NCBI GenBank assembly: GCA_035353615.1
Contig: DAOPZY010000015.1
Location: forward strand, 1 to 64,000
DNA length: 64,000 bases
Reading direction: 5' to 3'
Source: CAXXOK01 sp035353615
GTDB lineage: Bacteria > Bacillota > Clostridia > Christensenellales > Aristaeellaceae
This document shows, one piece after another, positions 1 to 8,018 of this stretch (its first letter is position 1; each line of letters opens with the position of its first letter). The position numbers and the translations under genes are program-made. The notes beneath the pieces were generated by a model. It saw only the letters and a list, made by a program, of their open reading frames with translations, had not been told where the DNA came from and ran no database searches.

Positions 1-26
1 ATGGTTATAAAATCTCCCGAAAAACC

Positions 27-55
27 TTGACATCCAAAGCGTAATCAGTTATACT
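27..55 (+). promoter_or_regulatory. sigma-A type promoter of tRNA-Trp
   Basis: A perfect -35 TTGACA (27-32) is followed after 17 bases by -10 TATACT (50-55). The expected start of transcription is near 62, about 10 bases before the tRNA, which fits a strong stable-RNA promoter. Confidence 0.85.
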
Positions 56-71
56 GACATTCGTGTTCCGA

Positions 72-145
72 AGGGGCATGGTGTAATGGTAACACGTGGG
101 TCTCCAAAACCTTTGTTGAGGGTTCGAGTCCTTCTGCCCCTGCCA
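72..145 (+). tRNA. tRNA-Trp (anticodon CCA)
   Basis: This is a complete cloverleaf. The 7-bp acceptor stem pairs AGGGGCA (72-78) with TGCCCCT (135-141). A D-arm GTGT/ACAC follows, then an anticodon loop CTCCAAA that reads CCA, which decodes UGG (Trp). The T-arm GAGGG-TTCGAGT-CCTTC is intact. Discriminator G is at 142 and the 3' CCA is encoded at 143-145. The lowest anticodon-stem pair appears to be a T-T mismatch. It is a single-gene unit with its own promoter and terminator. Confidence 0.95.
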
Positions 146-149
146 AAAG

Positions 150-187
150 CGGGCTGCTTTGATTCGTTCAGGCGGCTCGTTTTTTTG
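150..187 (+). terminator. terminator of tRNA-Trp
   Basis: A 9-bp stem (150-158 with 171-179, including G-U pairs) is followed directly by a run of eight T. It matches a rho-independent terminator just after the tRNA. Confidence 0.7.
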
Positions 188-293
188 TACGCCTTTTCAG
201 CGCGGCCAGAGGCGGATATATACGCGCATTTTCAAATTCATAGCGATCCATCTGTTGCTTGAGCTCTGTTCCTTTCAGAAGGAACCTGTACCG

Positions 294-325
294 AAAAAAC
301 CCAAAGCAGCATAACGCTCTTTGGG
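294..325 (-). terminator. terminator of the PuuD-like gene
   Basis: Read on the minus strand, CCCAAAG (319-325) pairs with CTTTGGG (300-306) and the hairpin is followed by six T (294-299). It ends the minus-strand gene about 70 bases after its stop and faces the tRNA terminator. Confidence 0.8.
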
Positions 326-396
326 CTTAAAACGCTGATGATCCGAATACAGCTACCGGCATGCTCGACGTATCTATCCGAGGTTAAGACTTGTTT

Positions 397-1155
397 TCAG
401 TCGGCAGCCGGCCCACACGCATCGCGCTGGAGCGCGGCCGAATAGGTTTTACATGCGGCTGTAAACGCCTCAAACAACGGCGCGCCTTCCTTCATGCGCT
501 CCGGGTGCCATTGCACGCCATAAACAAACGGCTTGCTGGTATCCTGAATCGCTTCAATCACACCGTCCGTCGCGCGGGCGCATACCGTCAGGCCGGGCGC
601 TAACGCCTTAATGGCCTGGTGATGGTATGAATTGACCCCGATGCTCGCCTCGCCAAAGATATCGCGGAACGGCGTTCCTTCGTCCAGCGTTATCATATGG
701 GACGCATACCGCGAGGGAGCGGTTTGCGTGTGCAGAATCGCCCGGCCGCCGTCCGGCGCAACATATTGCGTGGGCAGGTCCTGATACAGCGTGCCGCCCA
801 GCGCCACGTTTAGCGTTTGCAGGCCGCGGCAGATCGCTAAAATTGGCATTTCATGTCGATAGGCAATTTCGATCAGCTTCATTTCCAGCCTGTCCCGAGC
901 TGGATTGACCTGATCCAAGCCCGAGGCGGGGGATTCGCCAAACAGCTGCGGGTCCACATCGTTGCCGCCGGAAAGCATCAGGCCGTCCATTTGGTCCAGG
1001 CACAGGGCAATGTGCTCGTCATCCATGTCAATGCTTAATAGAACCGGAATCGCGCCGGCGTTCAAAAGACTGGTCATATAGGAACGGATGATGTATTGTT
1101 TGCTCTCATCCTTTTCAATGCTTCCGGATACGCCGATAATGGGCATCGTTTTCAT
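397..1155 (-). CDS. class I glutamine amidotransferase family, PuuD-like gamma-glutamyl hydrolase
   Basis: The 252-aa protein belongs to the peptidase C26 / gamma-glutamyl-GABA hydrolase family. The nucleophile Cys109 sits in ILAICRG, and His217 and Glu219 sit in GVQWHPE, so the triad is complete. PuuD of this family hydrolyses gamma-glutamyl-GABA in putrescine breakdown; other members act on other gamma-glutamyl compounds. The start has AGGAGG nine bases upstream. It lies just downstream of the potABCD-type polyamine transporter but is separated from it by a strong terminator (1288-1329), so it is probably its own unit. The polyamine link is an inference from this neighbourhood; the fold assignment is secure. 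Confidence 0.85.
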   Translation of the reverse strand: MKTMPIIGVSGSIEKDESKQYIIRSYMTSLLNAGAIPVLLSIDMDDEHIALCLDQMDGLMLSGGNDVDPQLFGESPASGLDQVNPARDRLEMKLIEIAYRHEMPILAICRGLQTLNVALGGTLYQDLPTQYVAPDGGRAILHTQTAPSRYASHMITLDEGTPFRDIFGEASIGVNSYHHQAIKALAPGLTVCARATDGVIEAIQDTSKPFVYGVQWHPERMKEGAPLFEAFTAACKTYSAALQRDACGPAAD

Positions 1156-1287
1156 AAGGGTTAGCCTCCTCTGGGTTCATGGTATGGTTCGTGTTTTGGG
1201 TCGCAGAATCCTGCAAAAACAGTCAATCCGTATCATTTCAGCCTCTCAAAGGGGGCATGCCGTTAGCCTGACACTTATGTCTGGTAG

Positions 1288-1329
1288 AAAAAGCACTCCG
1301 CCAATCCCTTTTGGGCATCAGCGGAGTGC
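1288..1329 (-). terminator. terminator of the pot operon
   Basis: On the minus strand GCACTCCGC (1321-1329) pairs perfectly with its complement (1293-1301), and five T follow (1288-1292). It lies about 30 bases after the stop codon of the substrate-binding protein. Confidence 0.9.
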
Positions 1330-1358
1330 CAAGATTGGCTGCGGATCGCGGGGATTTG

Positions 1359-2396
1359 TCAGGCGCTCTTAATTTCGAGCCACATGGCATTGTAAATCTG
1401 GATAAAATCCTGAATGTCCTTGAAAAACTCGCAACGGTCGATAATGTCCTGCGTGGGGTTCATGGTCAGGTTGTTGATGTAGCTATCGCCCATCAGCTTG
1501 ATGGCCTCTGTATTGGGGGAGGAATACCAGATTTCCTCGCAGTTGATCTTTGCAATGTCGGGGCGGCACATAAAGTCAATAAACTTCAGCGCGTTTTCCG
1601 GGTTTTTCGCCGCCTTGGGGATCACCATGCCATCCACCCAGATGTTGCTGCCTTCCTGAGGCACCACGTACGCGAGGTCCGGGTTCAGGTCAATGGCGTA
1701 CTGAGCGTCGCCGCTCCATACCAGCGCGAGCGCCGCCTCGCCGGCCACCATTTTGTCCTTGGTTTCATCCACCTGATAAGCTTTTACGATGCCATCCTTC
1801 TTTTGCTGAATCAGCAACTGTTTGGCTTCGTTCAGTTGCAACGGGTCGCGGGTGTTCATGGAATAGCCGAGGTATTTCAGCGTTACCCCAAGGCAATCGC
1901 GGATGGAATCAATCATGAACACGTTGTTCGTGTACTTTTTATCAAAAAGGATGCCCCAGCTGGTAACCGGCTCGGTTACCATGGTCTTGTTGTACAGGAT
2001 ACCCACAGTGCCCCACATATACGGCACGCTGTATTCGCCGGTCGGGTCATACGAGGGTTTCAGGAGGTTCGCGTCAATGTATTGCATGTTGGGCACTTTG
2101 GTAAAGTCGATCGGGGCGATCAGGCCCTCCGCAATCATCCGCTCGATGCAATAATCCGAAGGGAACACCACATCAAAAGAAGAAGGGGAATTGCGAACCT
2201 TCACCAGCATATCCTCATTGGTGGTAAAGTTCATCAGGTTAACCGTGATCCCCGTTTCCTGGGTGAACATATCCAGCGATTCCTGGCTGATGTAATCCTC
2301 CCAGTTGTAAACATTGACCACTTCCTCCGCCAGGCTGGCCATCGGCAGGCATAGCGTCAGCAAGAGAAGCAGCATACAGGTCAGGCTTTTGCGCAT
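1359..2396 (-). CDS. potD: spermidine/putrescine ABC transporter, substrate-binding protein
   Basis: The 345-aa exported protein captures polyamines outside the cell and delivers them to PotBC. Residues 1-23 form a signal peptide ending ASLA-EE. There is no convincing lipobox although a cysteine lies in the hydrophobic core, so anchoring is uncertain. The mature protein opens with VYNWEDYISQE, typical of PotD, and VWSGDAQYA is a typical later block. It is the last gene of the operon, 57 bases after potC, with GGAGGG upstream of the ATG. The exact substrate (putrescine, spermidine or another amine) cannot be read from sequence by eye. Confidence 0.9.
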   Translation of the reverse strand: MRKSLTCMLLLLLTLCLPMASLAEEVVNVYNWEDYISQESLDMFTQETGITVNLMNFTTNEDMLVKVRNSPSSFDVVFPSDYCIERMIAEGLIAPIDFTKVPNMQYIDANLLKPSYDPTGEYSVPYMWGTVGILYNKTMVTEPVTSWGILFDKKYTNNVFMIDSIRDCLGVTLKYLGYSMNTRDPLQLNEAKQLLIQQKKDGIVKAYQVDETKDKMVAGEAALALVWSGDAQYAIDLNPDLAYVVPQEGSNIWVDGMVIPKAAKNPENALKFIDFMCRPDIAKINCEEIWYSSPNTEAIKLMGDSYINNLTMNPTQDIIDRCEFFKDIQDFIQIYNAMWLEIKSA

Positions 2397-2453
2397 GATA
2401 AATTTCCCTCCATTTTATCAGAATCCTATATGATAAACGTTTGTACGTCTATC

Positions 2454-3227
2454 TCAGGCTTTGGCCGTTTTGCTTGCGCGGCGGTTGACCACCAGCAGCA
2501 GCGCCAGCAGGGCCAGGAACATGAGCGCGCTTAGAGCGTTCAGCGTTGGCTCAATGCCAATGCGCGCTTTGGAGTAAATCAGCGTGGACAGGTTTTGCAC
2601 CATCGGGCTGGTGGTAAAGTAACTGATGACAAAATCGTCCAACGAGAGCGTAAAGGCCAGCAGAAGGCCGGTAATAACGCCGGGGCTGATTTCCGGCAGA
2701 ATCACGTGCAGCAGCGCATAGGAAGGCGAAGCGCCTAAATCCAGCGCCGCCTCATAGGTATGCTTGTTCATCTGCTTGAGCTTTGGAAGCACCGACAGGA
2801 TCACGTACGGCGTGTTGAAGGTGATGTGCGCCAGCAACATTGTTACATATCCGCGCTCAATTTTGGAAAACGTGAACAGGATCATCAGCGAAATACCGGT
2901 GACGATGTCGGGCATGGTCATTGGCAGGTTGGTCATGGTCATCATCACAGCCTGCGGACGTTTCCGCATGGCATGGATGCCGATGGCGGCCAGCGTGCCC
3001 AGTACGGTTGCCGCCGCCGCGGCGATCACCGCGATGGTCAGCGTCACATACAGCGCCTTCATAATCGCCTGATCGCGGAATAGCTCTGCATACCAGTGAA
3101 GGGACAGCCCTTCCCACTTCGCGCGGCTCTTGCCCGCGTTAAAGCTTTGCAAAATCAGCACCGCGATCGGGGTATACAAAAACAGCAGCATCAGGGCGAG
3201 ATAGGAACGCTTGGCAAGCTTTTTCAT
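2454..3227 (-). CDS. potC: spermidine/putrescine ABC transporter permease PotC
   Basis: The 257-aa inner-membrane permease is about the usual length for PotC, with roughly six membrane helices. The EAA loop that docks on the ATPase is visible as EAALDLGASPSYALLHVILPE. The start ATG overlaps the potB stop (ATGA), and AAGGAGG lies upstream. It pairs with PotB to form the translocation channel driven by PotA. Confidence 0.92.
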   Translation of the reverse strand: MKKLAKRSYLALMLLFLYTPIAVLILQSFNAGKSRAKWEGLSLHWYAELFRDQAIMKALYVTLTIAVIAAAAATVLGTLAAIGIHAMRKRPQAVMMTMTNLPMTMPDIVTGISLMILFTFSKIERGYVTMLLAHITFNTPYVILSVLPKLKQMNKHTYEAALDLGASPSYALLHVILPEISPGVITGLLLAFTLSLDDFVISYFTTSPMVQNLSTLIYSKARIGIEPTLNALSALMFLALLALLLVVNRRASKTAKA

Positions 3228-4213
3228 ACAATTCCGCCTCCTTCGCCTTCGGGGTCGGCCTTGCGCAGGATGCTCAGGCTAATCAGGATCAGGATCATCA
3301 TAATCAGGCTCAGGGCGCTGCCCACGTTCCAGTTGCCTTCCGTGAGAAACCGGTTCTCAATCAGGTCGCCGAACATCATGGTGTTGCCGCCGCCAAGGAT
3401 GCGGGGGATAAAGAAGGTGGTGACCGAAGGCATAAACACCATCGTGATGCCGGAAATAACCCCCGGAATGCTCAGCGGCATGGTGACGCGCCAGAAGGTA
3501 TGAAAGTGATTGGCGCCCAAATCCTGCGCCGCTTCCAATAACCGACTGTCCATTTTGGTAAGCGACGTGTAGATGGGAAACACCATGAACGGCAGAAAGT
3601 TGTAAACCATGCCCAAAAGCACCGCGCCATCGTTATACATCAGCTGCGCGCTGTGAAAACCGAGAAACTTCAACAGCGTGTTAATCAGCCCCTGATCTTC
3701 CAGCAGGGTCATCCAAGCCACGGTGCGCAGCAGAAAGTTCATCCACATGGGGATGATGAACAGAACCACCAGCGTAGAGCCAATCTTGATTTGCCGATCC
3801 GCCATAAAATACGCGGCCGGGTACCCAAGCGCCAGGCAGATGCCCGTACAGAGGAGCGCCATCCACAGCGAATACACCAGAATGTCGATGTTGACGGTTC
3901 CGCGCTGGATCAGCACGGAGTATTCCGGCCCCATCTGGGCATAGAGCTGGTTTACGGAGTAGTTGCTATCCCAAAAGTTTTTGAAATTATCCAGCGTAAA
4001 AGCGCCGTTTGGGTCGGTAAAGGAATAGTACGCTATCAAAAGGCAGGGCACAATGGTGAACAGCACCATCCACAGCGTGTAAGGCGAAGCGAAAAACGAA
4101 CGCTTGATCCCGTTGGACCGCTTCACGGTCAGAATCCCAAACAGGATGAAGCCGAACAGCAGCGCCACGAGCGTCCAGACCACCCACGGGGGCATATTCA
4201 GGTTCTGGCTCAT
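3224..4213 (-). CDS. potB: spermidine/putrescine ABC transporter permease PotB, N-terminally extended
   Basis: The 329-aa permease has the EAA loop EAAQDLGANHFHTFWRVT and the usual PotB helices. It carries an additional N-terminal hydrophobic segment (about residues 9-28) before the normal first helix near residue 45, so it is longer than most PotB proteins. Its ATG overlaps the potA stop by four bases and its 3' end overlaps potC, indicating translational coupling across potA-potB-potC. Confidence 0.9.
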   Translation of the reverse strand: MSQNLNMPPWVVWTLVALLFGFILFGILTVKRSNGIKRSFFASPYTLWMVLFTIVPCLLIAYYSFTDPNGAFTLDNFKNFWDSNYSVNQLYAQMGPEYSVLIQRGTVNIDILVYSLWMALLCTGICLALGYPAAYFMADRQIKIGSTLVVLFIIPMWMNFLLRTVAWMTLLEDQGLINTLLKFLGFHSAQLMYNDGAVLLGMVYNFLPFMVFPIYTSLTKMDSRLLEAAQDLGANHFHTFWRVTMPLSIPGVISGITMVFMPSVTTFFIPRILGGGNTMMFGDLIENRFLTEGNWNVGSALSLIMMILILISLSILRKADPEGEGGGIV

Positions 4214-5289
4214 TGCTCGTCGTCGCCCCCTTCGGTAACGGCAACAGGCATCGGCTTCATAATGTGGATGTTGTAGGGCACAATGTTCAGCCCGACTCGG
4301 GAACCCTGAGGCTGCATCACGGTGGAATGCACCTTAAAGACGGTTTCGCCGGCGTCGATCATCATTTCGTAATGCACGCCCTTAAAGAGCACGCTCTGCA
4401 CCGTTCCGCTGATCTGGCCGATATCTTCCCCGACAATCAGGATATCTTCCGGGCGCACTACCACATCTACCGGCTGGTTCTGGCCAAAACCGGCGTCCAC
4501 GCAAGGGAAATCAAACCCGGAAAAATGCACCAGCTCGTCATGCACCATTGTGCCGCGCATAATGTTGCTTTCGCCGATAAAATCCGCCACGAAGGCATTG
4601 GCTGGTTCGTCATAAACGCTTTTGGGATCGCCAATTTGCAGAATATGCCCGTCGCGCATCACCACGACCGTATCGCTCATGGTGAGCGCTTCCTCCTGAT
4701 CGTGGGTCACATACAAAAAGGTGATGCCAAGCGCCTGCTGCATCCGTTTCAGCTCCAGCTGCATATCCTTGCGAAGCTTCAGGTCCAGCGCGCCCAGCGG
4801 CTCATCCAGCAAAAGCACCTGCGGCTCGTTAACCAACGCGCGCGCGATGGCCACGCGCTGCTGCTGGCCGCCGGAAAGCTGATCCACGCTGCGCTTGCCG
4901 TAACCGTTCATATTAACCAGGTCGAGCATTTTCTCCACGCGCCGCCGAATTTCTTCCCGCTGCATTTTGGCAATTTTAAGCCCGAACGCAATGTTGTCAT
5001 ACACGTTCAGGTGCGGAAAAAGCGCGTATTTCTGAAAAATAGTGTTGACTTTCCGTTTATAGGGCGGAATATCGACAATATTCTTGCCTTCGAATAAAAG
5101 CGTGCCGGAGGTGGGGTACTCAAACCCGCCGATGATGCGGAGCGTGGTGGTTTTTCCGCAGCCGCTCGGCCCAAGGAGCGTGACAAACTCCTTTTTGCGA
5201 ATGTAAAGGTTGATATCCTCCAGAACCGTGGTTCCGTCAAAATCCTTGCTGATATGCTGCAGATCGATCAGGTGCTCTTTCTCAACCAT
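4210..5289 (-). CDS. potA: spermidine/putrescine ABC transporter ATP-binding protein PotA
   Basis: The 359-aa ATPase powers the PotBC channel. Walker A GPSGCGKTTT, the signature LSGGQQQRVAIARAL and Walker B VLLLDEPLGALD are intact, and a TOBE-type regulatory domain occupies about residues 280-350. AAAGGAG lies upstream of the ATG. It is the first transporter gene, 96 bases after the XRE-cupin regulator, and both are probably on one transcript. Confidence 0.93.
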   Translation of the reverse strand: MVEKEHLIDLQHISKDFDGTTVLEDINLYIRKKEFVTLLGPSGCGKTTTLRIIGGFEYPTSGTLLFEGKNIVDIPPYKRKVNTIFQKYALFPHLNVYDNIAFGLKIAKMQREEIRRRVEKMLDLVNMNGYGKRSVDQLSGGQQQRVAIARALVNEPQVLLLDEPLGALDLKLRKDMQLELKRMQQALGITFLYVTHDQEEALTMSDTVVVMRDGHILQIGDPKSVYDEPANAFVADFIGESNIMRGTMVHDELVHFSGFDFPCVDAGFGQNQPVDVVVRPEDILIVGEDIGQISGTVQSVLFKGVHYEMMIDAGETVFKVHSTVMQPQGSRVGLNIVPYNIHIMKPMPVAVTEGGDDEQ

Positions 5290-5385
5290 ATGGGAAGCGC
5301 TCCTTTAATAATTCATCGCCAATGCGGCGTGATCCGATCCGGAAAGGCTGCCTGCCGCGCCCATTGCGCAGGTTTCGGCAACAGC

Positions 5386-5928
5386 TTAGAAGCTGGGCGG
5401 CGTGCTTACCCAAAGCACCTTCGCCTTGGTTTTACCGGTGTTGCGCAGGGAGTGGGTGCTGGATGGCCGCAGGCAAAAGCTGCCGCCGGTTTTCACGGTG
5501 TATTCCCGCCGGTTGGCGCACAGGGTGATGCGCCCGGCCAGTACAAAACCAAACTCCTCGCCGTCATGCGGAGGCAACACATTGGTTTCCCCGCCGGCTT
5601 CCAGTTCCAGCAGGATCGGCTCCATGCTGTTTTTTTGCGCGGTAGGCACAAGCCATGTGATTTTACCGTGATGCTCCTCGTCGTCCGGTTTTTCAAACAT
5701 ATCGGCGGGGGAGAACACCAGCTTTTCCTTGCTGTCATCGGTAAAGAAGGTTTGCAGGTTGCTGCCGAGGCATTCCAGCATATCCACCAGCGTTGCGATG
5801 GAGGGGGAGGCGATATCGCGCTCCACCTGGGAAATGAAACCCTTGCTCAGTTCGCAGCGGTCGGCCAGCTCTTCCTGCGTTAAATTTCGCTGTATGCGCA
5901 ACTCGCGCAGCTTTTCCCCGATTTGCAA
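5386..5928 (-). CDS. XRE-family regulator with C-terminal cupin domain (PuuR-like)
   Basis: The 180-aa protein has an N-terminal helix-turn-helix (about residues 6-60, LRELRIQRNLTQEELADRC) and a C-terminal cupin (about 105-178) that usually binds a small ligand. Proteins of this architecture often sit in front of polyamine uptake or use genes; E. coli PuuR is the known example. Here it heads potABCD. An inverted repeat just downstream of its promoter (5967-5987) is a likely autoregulatory operator. Ligand sensing of polyamines is inferred from context. Confidence 0.88.
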   Translation of the reverse strand: MQIGEKLRELRIQRNLTQEELADRCELSKGFISQVERDIASPSIATLVDMLECLGSNLQTFFTDDSKEKLVFSPADMFEKPDDEEHHGKITWLVPTAQKNSMEPILLELEAGGETNVLPPHDGEEFGFVLAGRITLCANRREYTVKTGGSFCLRPSSTHSLRNTGKTKAKVLWVSTPPSF

Positions 5929-5966
5929 GCCATTCGCCTCCGTTCCGGTGATCTGGAAACGCCTTG

Positions 5967-5987
5967 AAGTTTAGTTTTGCTAAACTT
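5967..5987 (-). promoter_or_regulatory. candidate operator of the XRE-cupin regulator
   Basis: AAGTTTAG (5967-5974) and CTAAACTT (5980-5987) form a perfect 8-bp inverted repeat around a 5-base spacer. It lies just after the predicted transcription start and about 40 bases before the regulator's ATG, a position suited to repression of the regulator-pot operon. Confidence 0.65.
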
Positions 5988-6000
5988 TGAAACAGACAGT

Positions 6001-6029
6001 ATTAAACCATAAACCTCCTGCGCTGTCAA
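6001..6029 (-). promoter_or_regulatory. promoter of the regulator-potABCD operon
   Basis: On the minus strand -35 TTGACA (6024-6029) and -10 TTTAAT (6001-6006) are 17 bases apart. The start of transcription would fall near 5993, directly before the operator-like palindrome. Confidence 0.75.
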
Positions 6030-6041
6030 TAGTTTTTACAT

Positions 6042-6075
6042 AAAAATAACGCCTGCCCGCTTGGGCAGGACGTTA
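6042..6075 (-). terminator. terminator after the TPR gene
   Basis: A near-perfect hairpin with core CCTGCCC (6052-6058) and GGGCAGG (6063-6069), extended by flanking AACG/CGTT pairs, is followed on the minus strand by a T-rich run. It ends the mrfA-mrfB-TPR transcript before the pot regulator promoter. Confidence 0.8.
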
Positions 6076-6144
6076 CTGAAAATGGATTTTTTCTTAGGGT
6101 CGGCTTGGCTTTGCATCAAAACGCTGTGGCGTTGCGGCGCAGGC

Positions 6145-6834
6145 TTATGCAAGCTGGGCCAGCAATTGCTCCACTCGTTCGCGGGAAGCGTAGTTCAGGG
6201 GGGAGAAGCGGCCCTTGAGCGCTGTGTTCAGCTTGGCTTTCGCGGCCTCGGGATTGCCCGCCTCCTGATCGTACAGCGCCAAAAAATACAGCGTGTCAAT
6301 CTGCCCCGGTTTCTGGCTCAACGCTTTTTCAAAATACTCGCGCGCCTTTTGCTTATCGCCCACAAGGCGGTAGTAGGTCTGGGCCATATTGTCCAGCGAG
6401 ATGGGGTCCTCATCGTCATAGGCCAGCGATTCCTGATTGTAGGCAAGCGCTTTTTCCGTGTCCCCGGCTTCGATGTACAGGTACCCCAGCGTTTCAAAAA
6501 TCAAACCGCTTGGCTCCTTGCTGTGCTGGCGTTCCAACAGTTCGATACCCTTGGCTAAATCGCCCAGCTTGTAAACGCACACGGCGTAATTCACATAGAG
6601 CTGCTTGCGGGTATCGTCGGTCAGATAGGGGTTTTTCTGATGTTTGACCAACAGTTCCCGCGCTTTTTGAAATTCGCCGTCCCGTATCAGCAATACGGAA
6701 TAACTCAACAGATAGCGCGGATCCTCCAGACCGGCGGCTACCGCTTCCTCATAGAGCTTTTTAGCCTCGGAGGCGTCGCCGCTGCTAAGTTTCCGGGCAG
6801 CCAGACGGGCTTTCAAGGATGCGACCAAATTCAT
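6145..6834 (-). CDS. tetratricopeptide (TPR) repeat protein
   Basis: The 229-aa soluble protein is built almost wholly of TPR helical repeats. Examples are LIFETLGYLYIEAGDTEKAL and the block ending KQKAREYFEKAL. It should act as a protein-protein docking scaffold. No signal peptide is seen. AGGAGGG precedes the ATG, and the gene starts 11 bases after mrfB, which itself has a TPR-like C-terminal part, so the two may work together. The specific partner is unknown. Confidence 0.8.
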   Translation of the reverse strand: MNLVASLKARLAARKLSSGDASEAKKLYEEAVAAGLEDPRYLLSYSVLLIRDGEFQKARELLVKHQKNPYLTDDTRKQLYVNYAVCVYKLGDLAKGIELLERQHSKEPSGLIFETLGYLYIEAGDTEKALAYNQESLAYDDEDPISLDNMAQTYYRLVGDKQKAREYFEKALSQKPGQIDTLYFLALYDQEAGNPEAAKAKLNTALKGRFSPLNYASRERVEQLLAQLA

Positions 6835-6845
6835 GTGTTGCCCTC

Positions 6846-8018
6846 CTATGTGTTTGCGTCATGCGCGATTTTCCTTCGCAGGCGCGCATAACGGTATTGT
6901 AACGCATTTCTAAGGGATTGTACAGCCTCGGTTTCCGTAAGGCAAGGCTCGGAAAGCAGCAAAAGCGCCTGTCGGGTGTAAACGAGCGCCTGCTCTGGAT
7001 TGGCCAGCTGATGCTCGTGCAGCTTCGCCAGCCCGACACAGGCGGTCACCGGCTCGTCGCCCCGGGCAAGCATGGCAGTATAGAGCTTTGCCGCGCGTTC
7101 CGCGTGCCCTTCGCGCTTTTCCTGCCGCGCCAGCGCCGCGTAGGCAACGGCACGGGCCGAATCCTTTGCCAGCAAACGGTAACACTTTTTCGCCTTGCCC
7201 CGGACGCCTCTTTTTTCCATGGCACGCGCCATTGAAAACAGATCGTCCGCTTCCTGAACGGTTTCCGGCTGATGATAAAGCTTGCAAAGGAAGAAAAAAA
7301 GCTGCGCAAGGCTCACCACGTCCTGCCGGTTATGCTCCAGTATGCGTTCGATGGGGCCAAAGTCGCCATTTTTCAGGTATTTGAAATAGGTTTGCGGCAC
7401 CTGATCGCCGGGGAGGTCATCTTCGCGGGACACGCCGAGCACCGCCTGTTCCAACCTTTGAAGCGTGCAGCGGCCCAATCGGAGCTTCCATACACGGCGG
7501 GAAGCGTGCAGCATATCGGCATGCAGCGGGCTGATGCGCGCGTCCCGCACACGGTTCATCAGGAAGCGGTTTTGCAGCAGTGGAATATCAAACGTGCGGC
7601 CGTTAAACGTGACCAGCGCCGGAAACCGCGCCATGAAGCTGGCGACCTCGTTAAGCATGGCGGATTCCTCCGGATAATCGCGCATCAGGAATTGCTCCAC
7701 CACAAAATGTTCGCCGGAAAAATAACCAAGCCCAACCTCAAAAGCAAGGGTTCCGGCCCCGCCGGACAGGCCGGTGGTTTCAGTATCCAAAAACAACAGA
7801 TCGGCAGGTTGAATGCTGCGCGGAAAAGGCAGGTCAAAAATGTCCGAAAGCACCTCGGCGTTCATGTGCGAGCGTTCGCAAAAGGAAGATAGGGGAAACC
7901 GGTCGCTTCGACGGTAAAAACGTTCGGGGGCGGATGCTTTCGGGACTTCCGGCGGCGGCGGTTGGGCTTTGCCGTTTTCCGCGTCGATCCTGCGGAGTTT
8001 GTCCATCAAGCTTGGCAT
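6846..8018 (-). CDS. mrfB: MrfB (YprB)-like DEDD exonuclease
   Basis: The 390-aa protein has an RNase H-like 3'-5' exonuclease domain: LFLDTETTGL (first acidic motif), VTFNGRTFDIPLL (second) and HNRQDVVSLAQL (third, with the final Asp). A helical TPR-like tail follows. In B. subtilis MrfB works with the helicase MrfA in excision repair of mitomycin C damage; the same gene pair is seen here. Two starts are possible: ATG ending at 8018 (chosen, GGGAG 11 bases upstream), or ATG ending at 8006, which overlaps the mrfA stop as TGATG. A longer in-frame reading back to 8123 has no family support. Confidence 0.85.
   Translation of the reverse strand: MPSLMDKLRRIDAENGKAQPPPPEVPKASAPERFYRRSDRFPLSSFCERSHMNAEVLSDIFDLPFPRSIQPADLLFLDTETTGLSGGAGTLAFEVGLGYFSGEHFVVEQFLMRDYPEESAMLNEVASFMARFPALVTFNGRTFDIPLLQNRFLMNRVRDARISPLHADMLHASRRVWKLRLGRCTLQRLEQAVLGVSREDDLPGDQVPQTYFKYLKNGDFGPIERILEHNRQDVVSLAQLFFFLCKLYHQPETVQEADDLFSMARAMEKRGVRGKAKKCYRLLAKDSARAVAYAALARQEKREGHAERAAKLYTAMLARGDEPVTACVGLAKLHEHQLANPEQALVYTRQALLLLSEPCLTETEAVQSLRNALQYRYARLRRKIAHDANT

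Noticed and set aside
1311..2354. Long plus-strand open frame opposite potD, and similar frames opposite clpC, pyrG, GH65 and others
   Set aside because: These are antisense shadows caused by GC-rich codon usage of real genes; they lack ribosome binding sites and family motifs.
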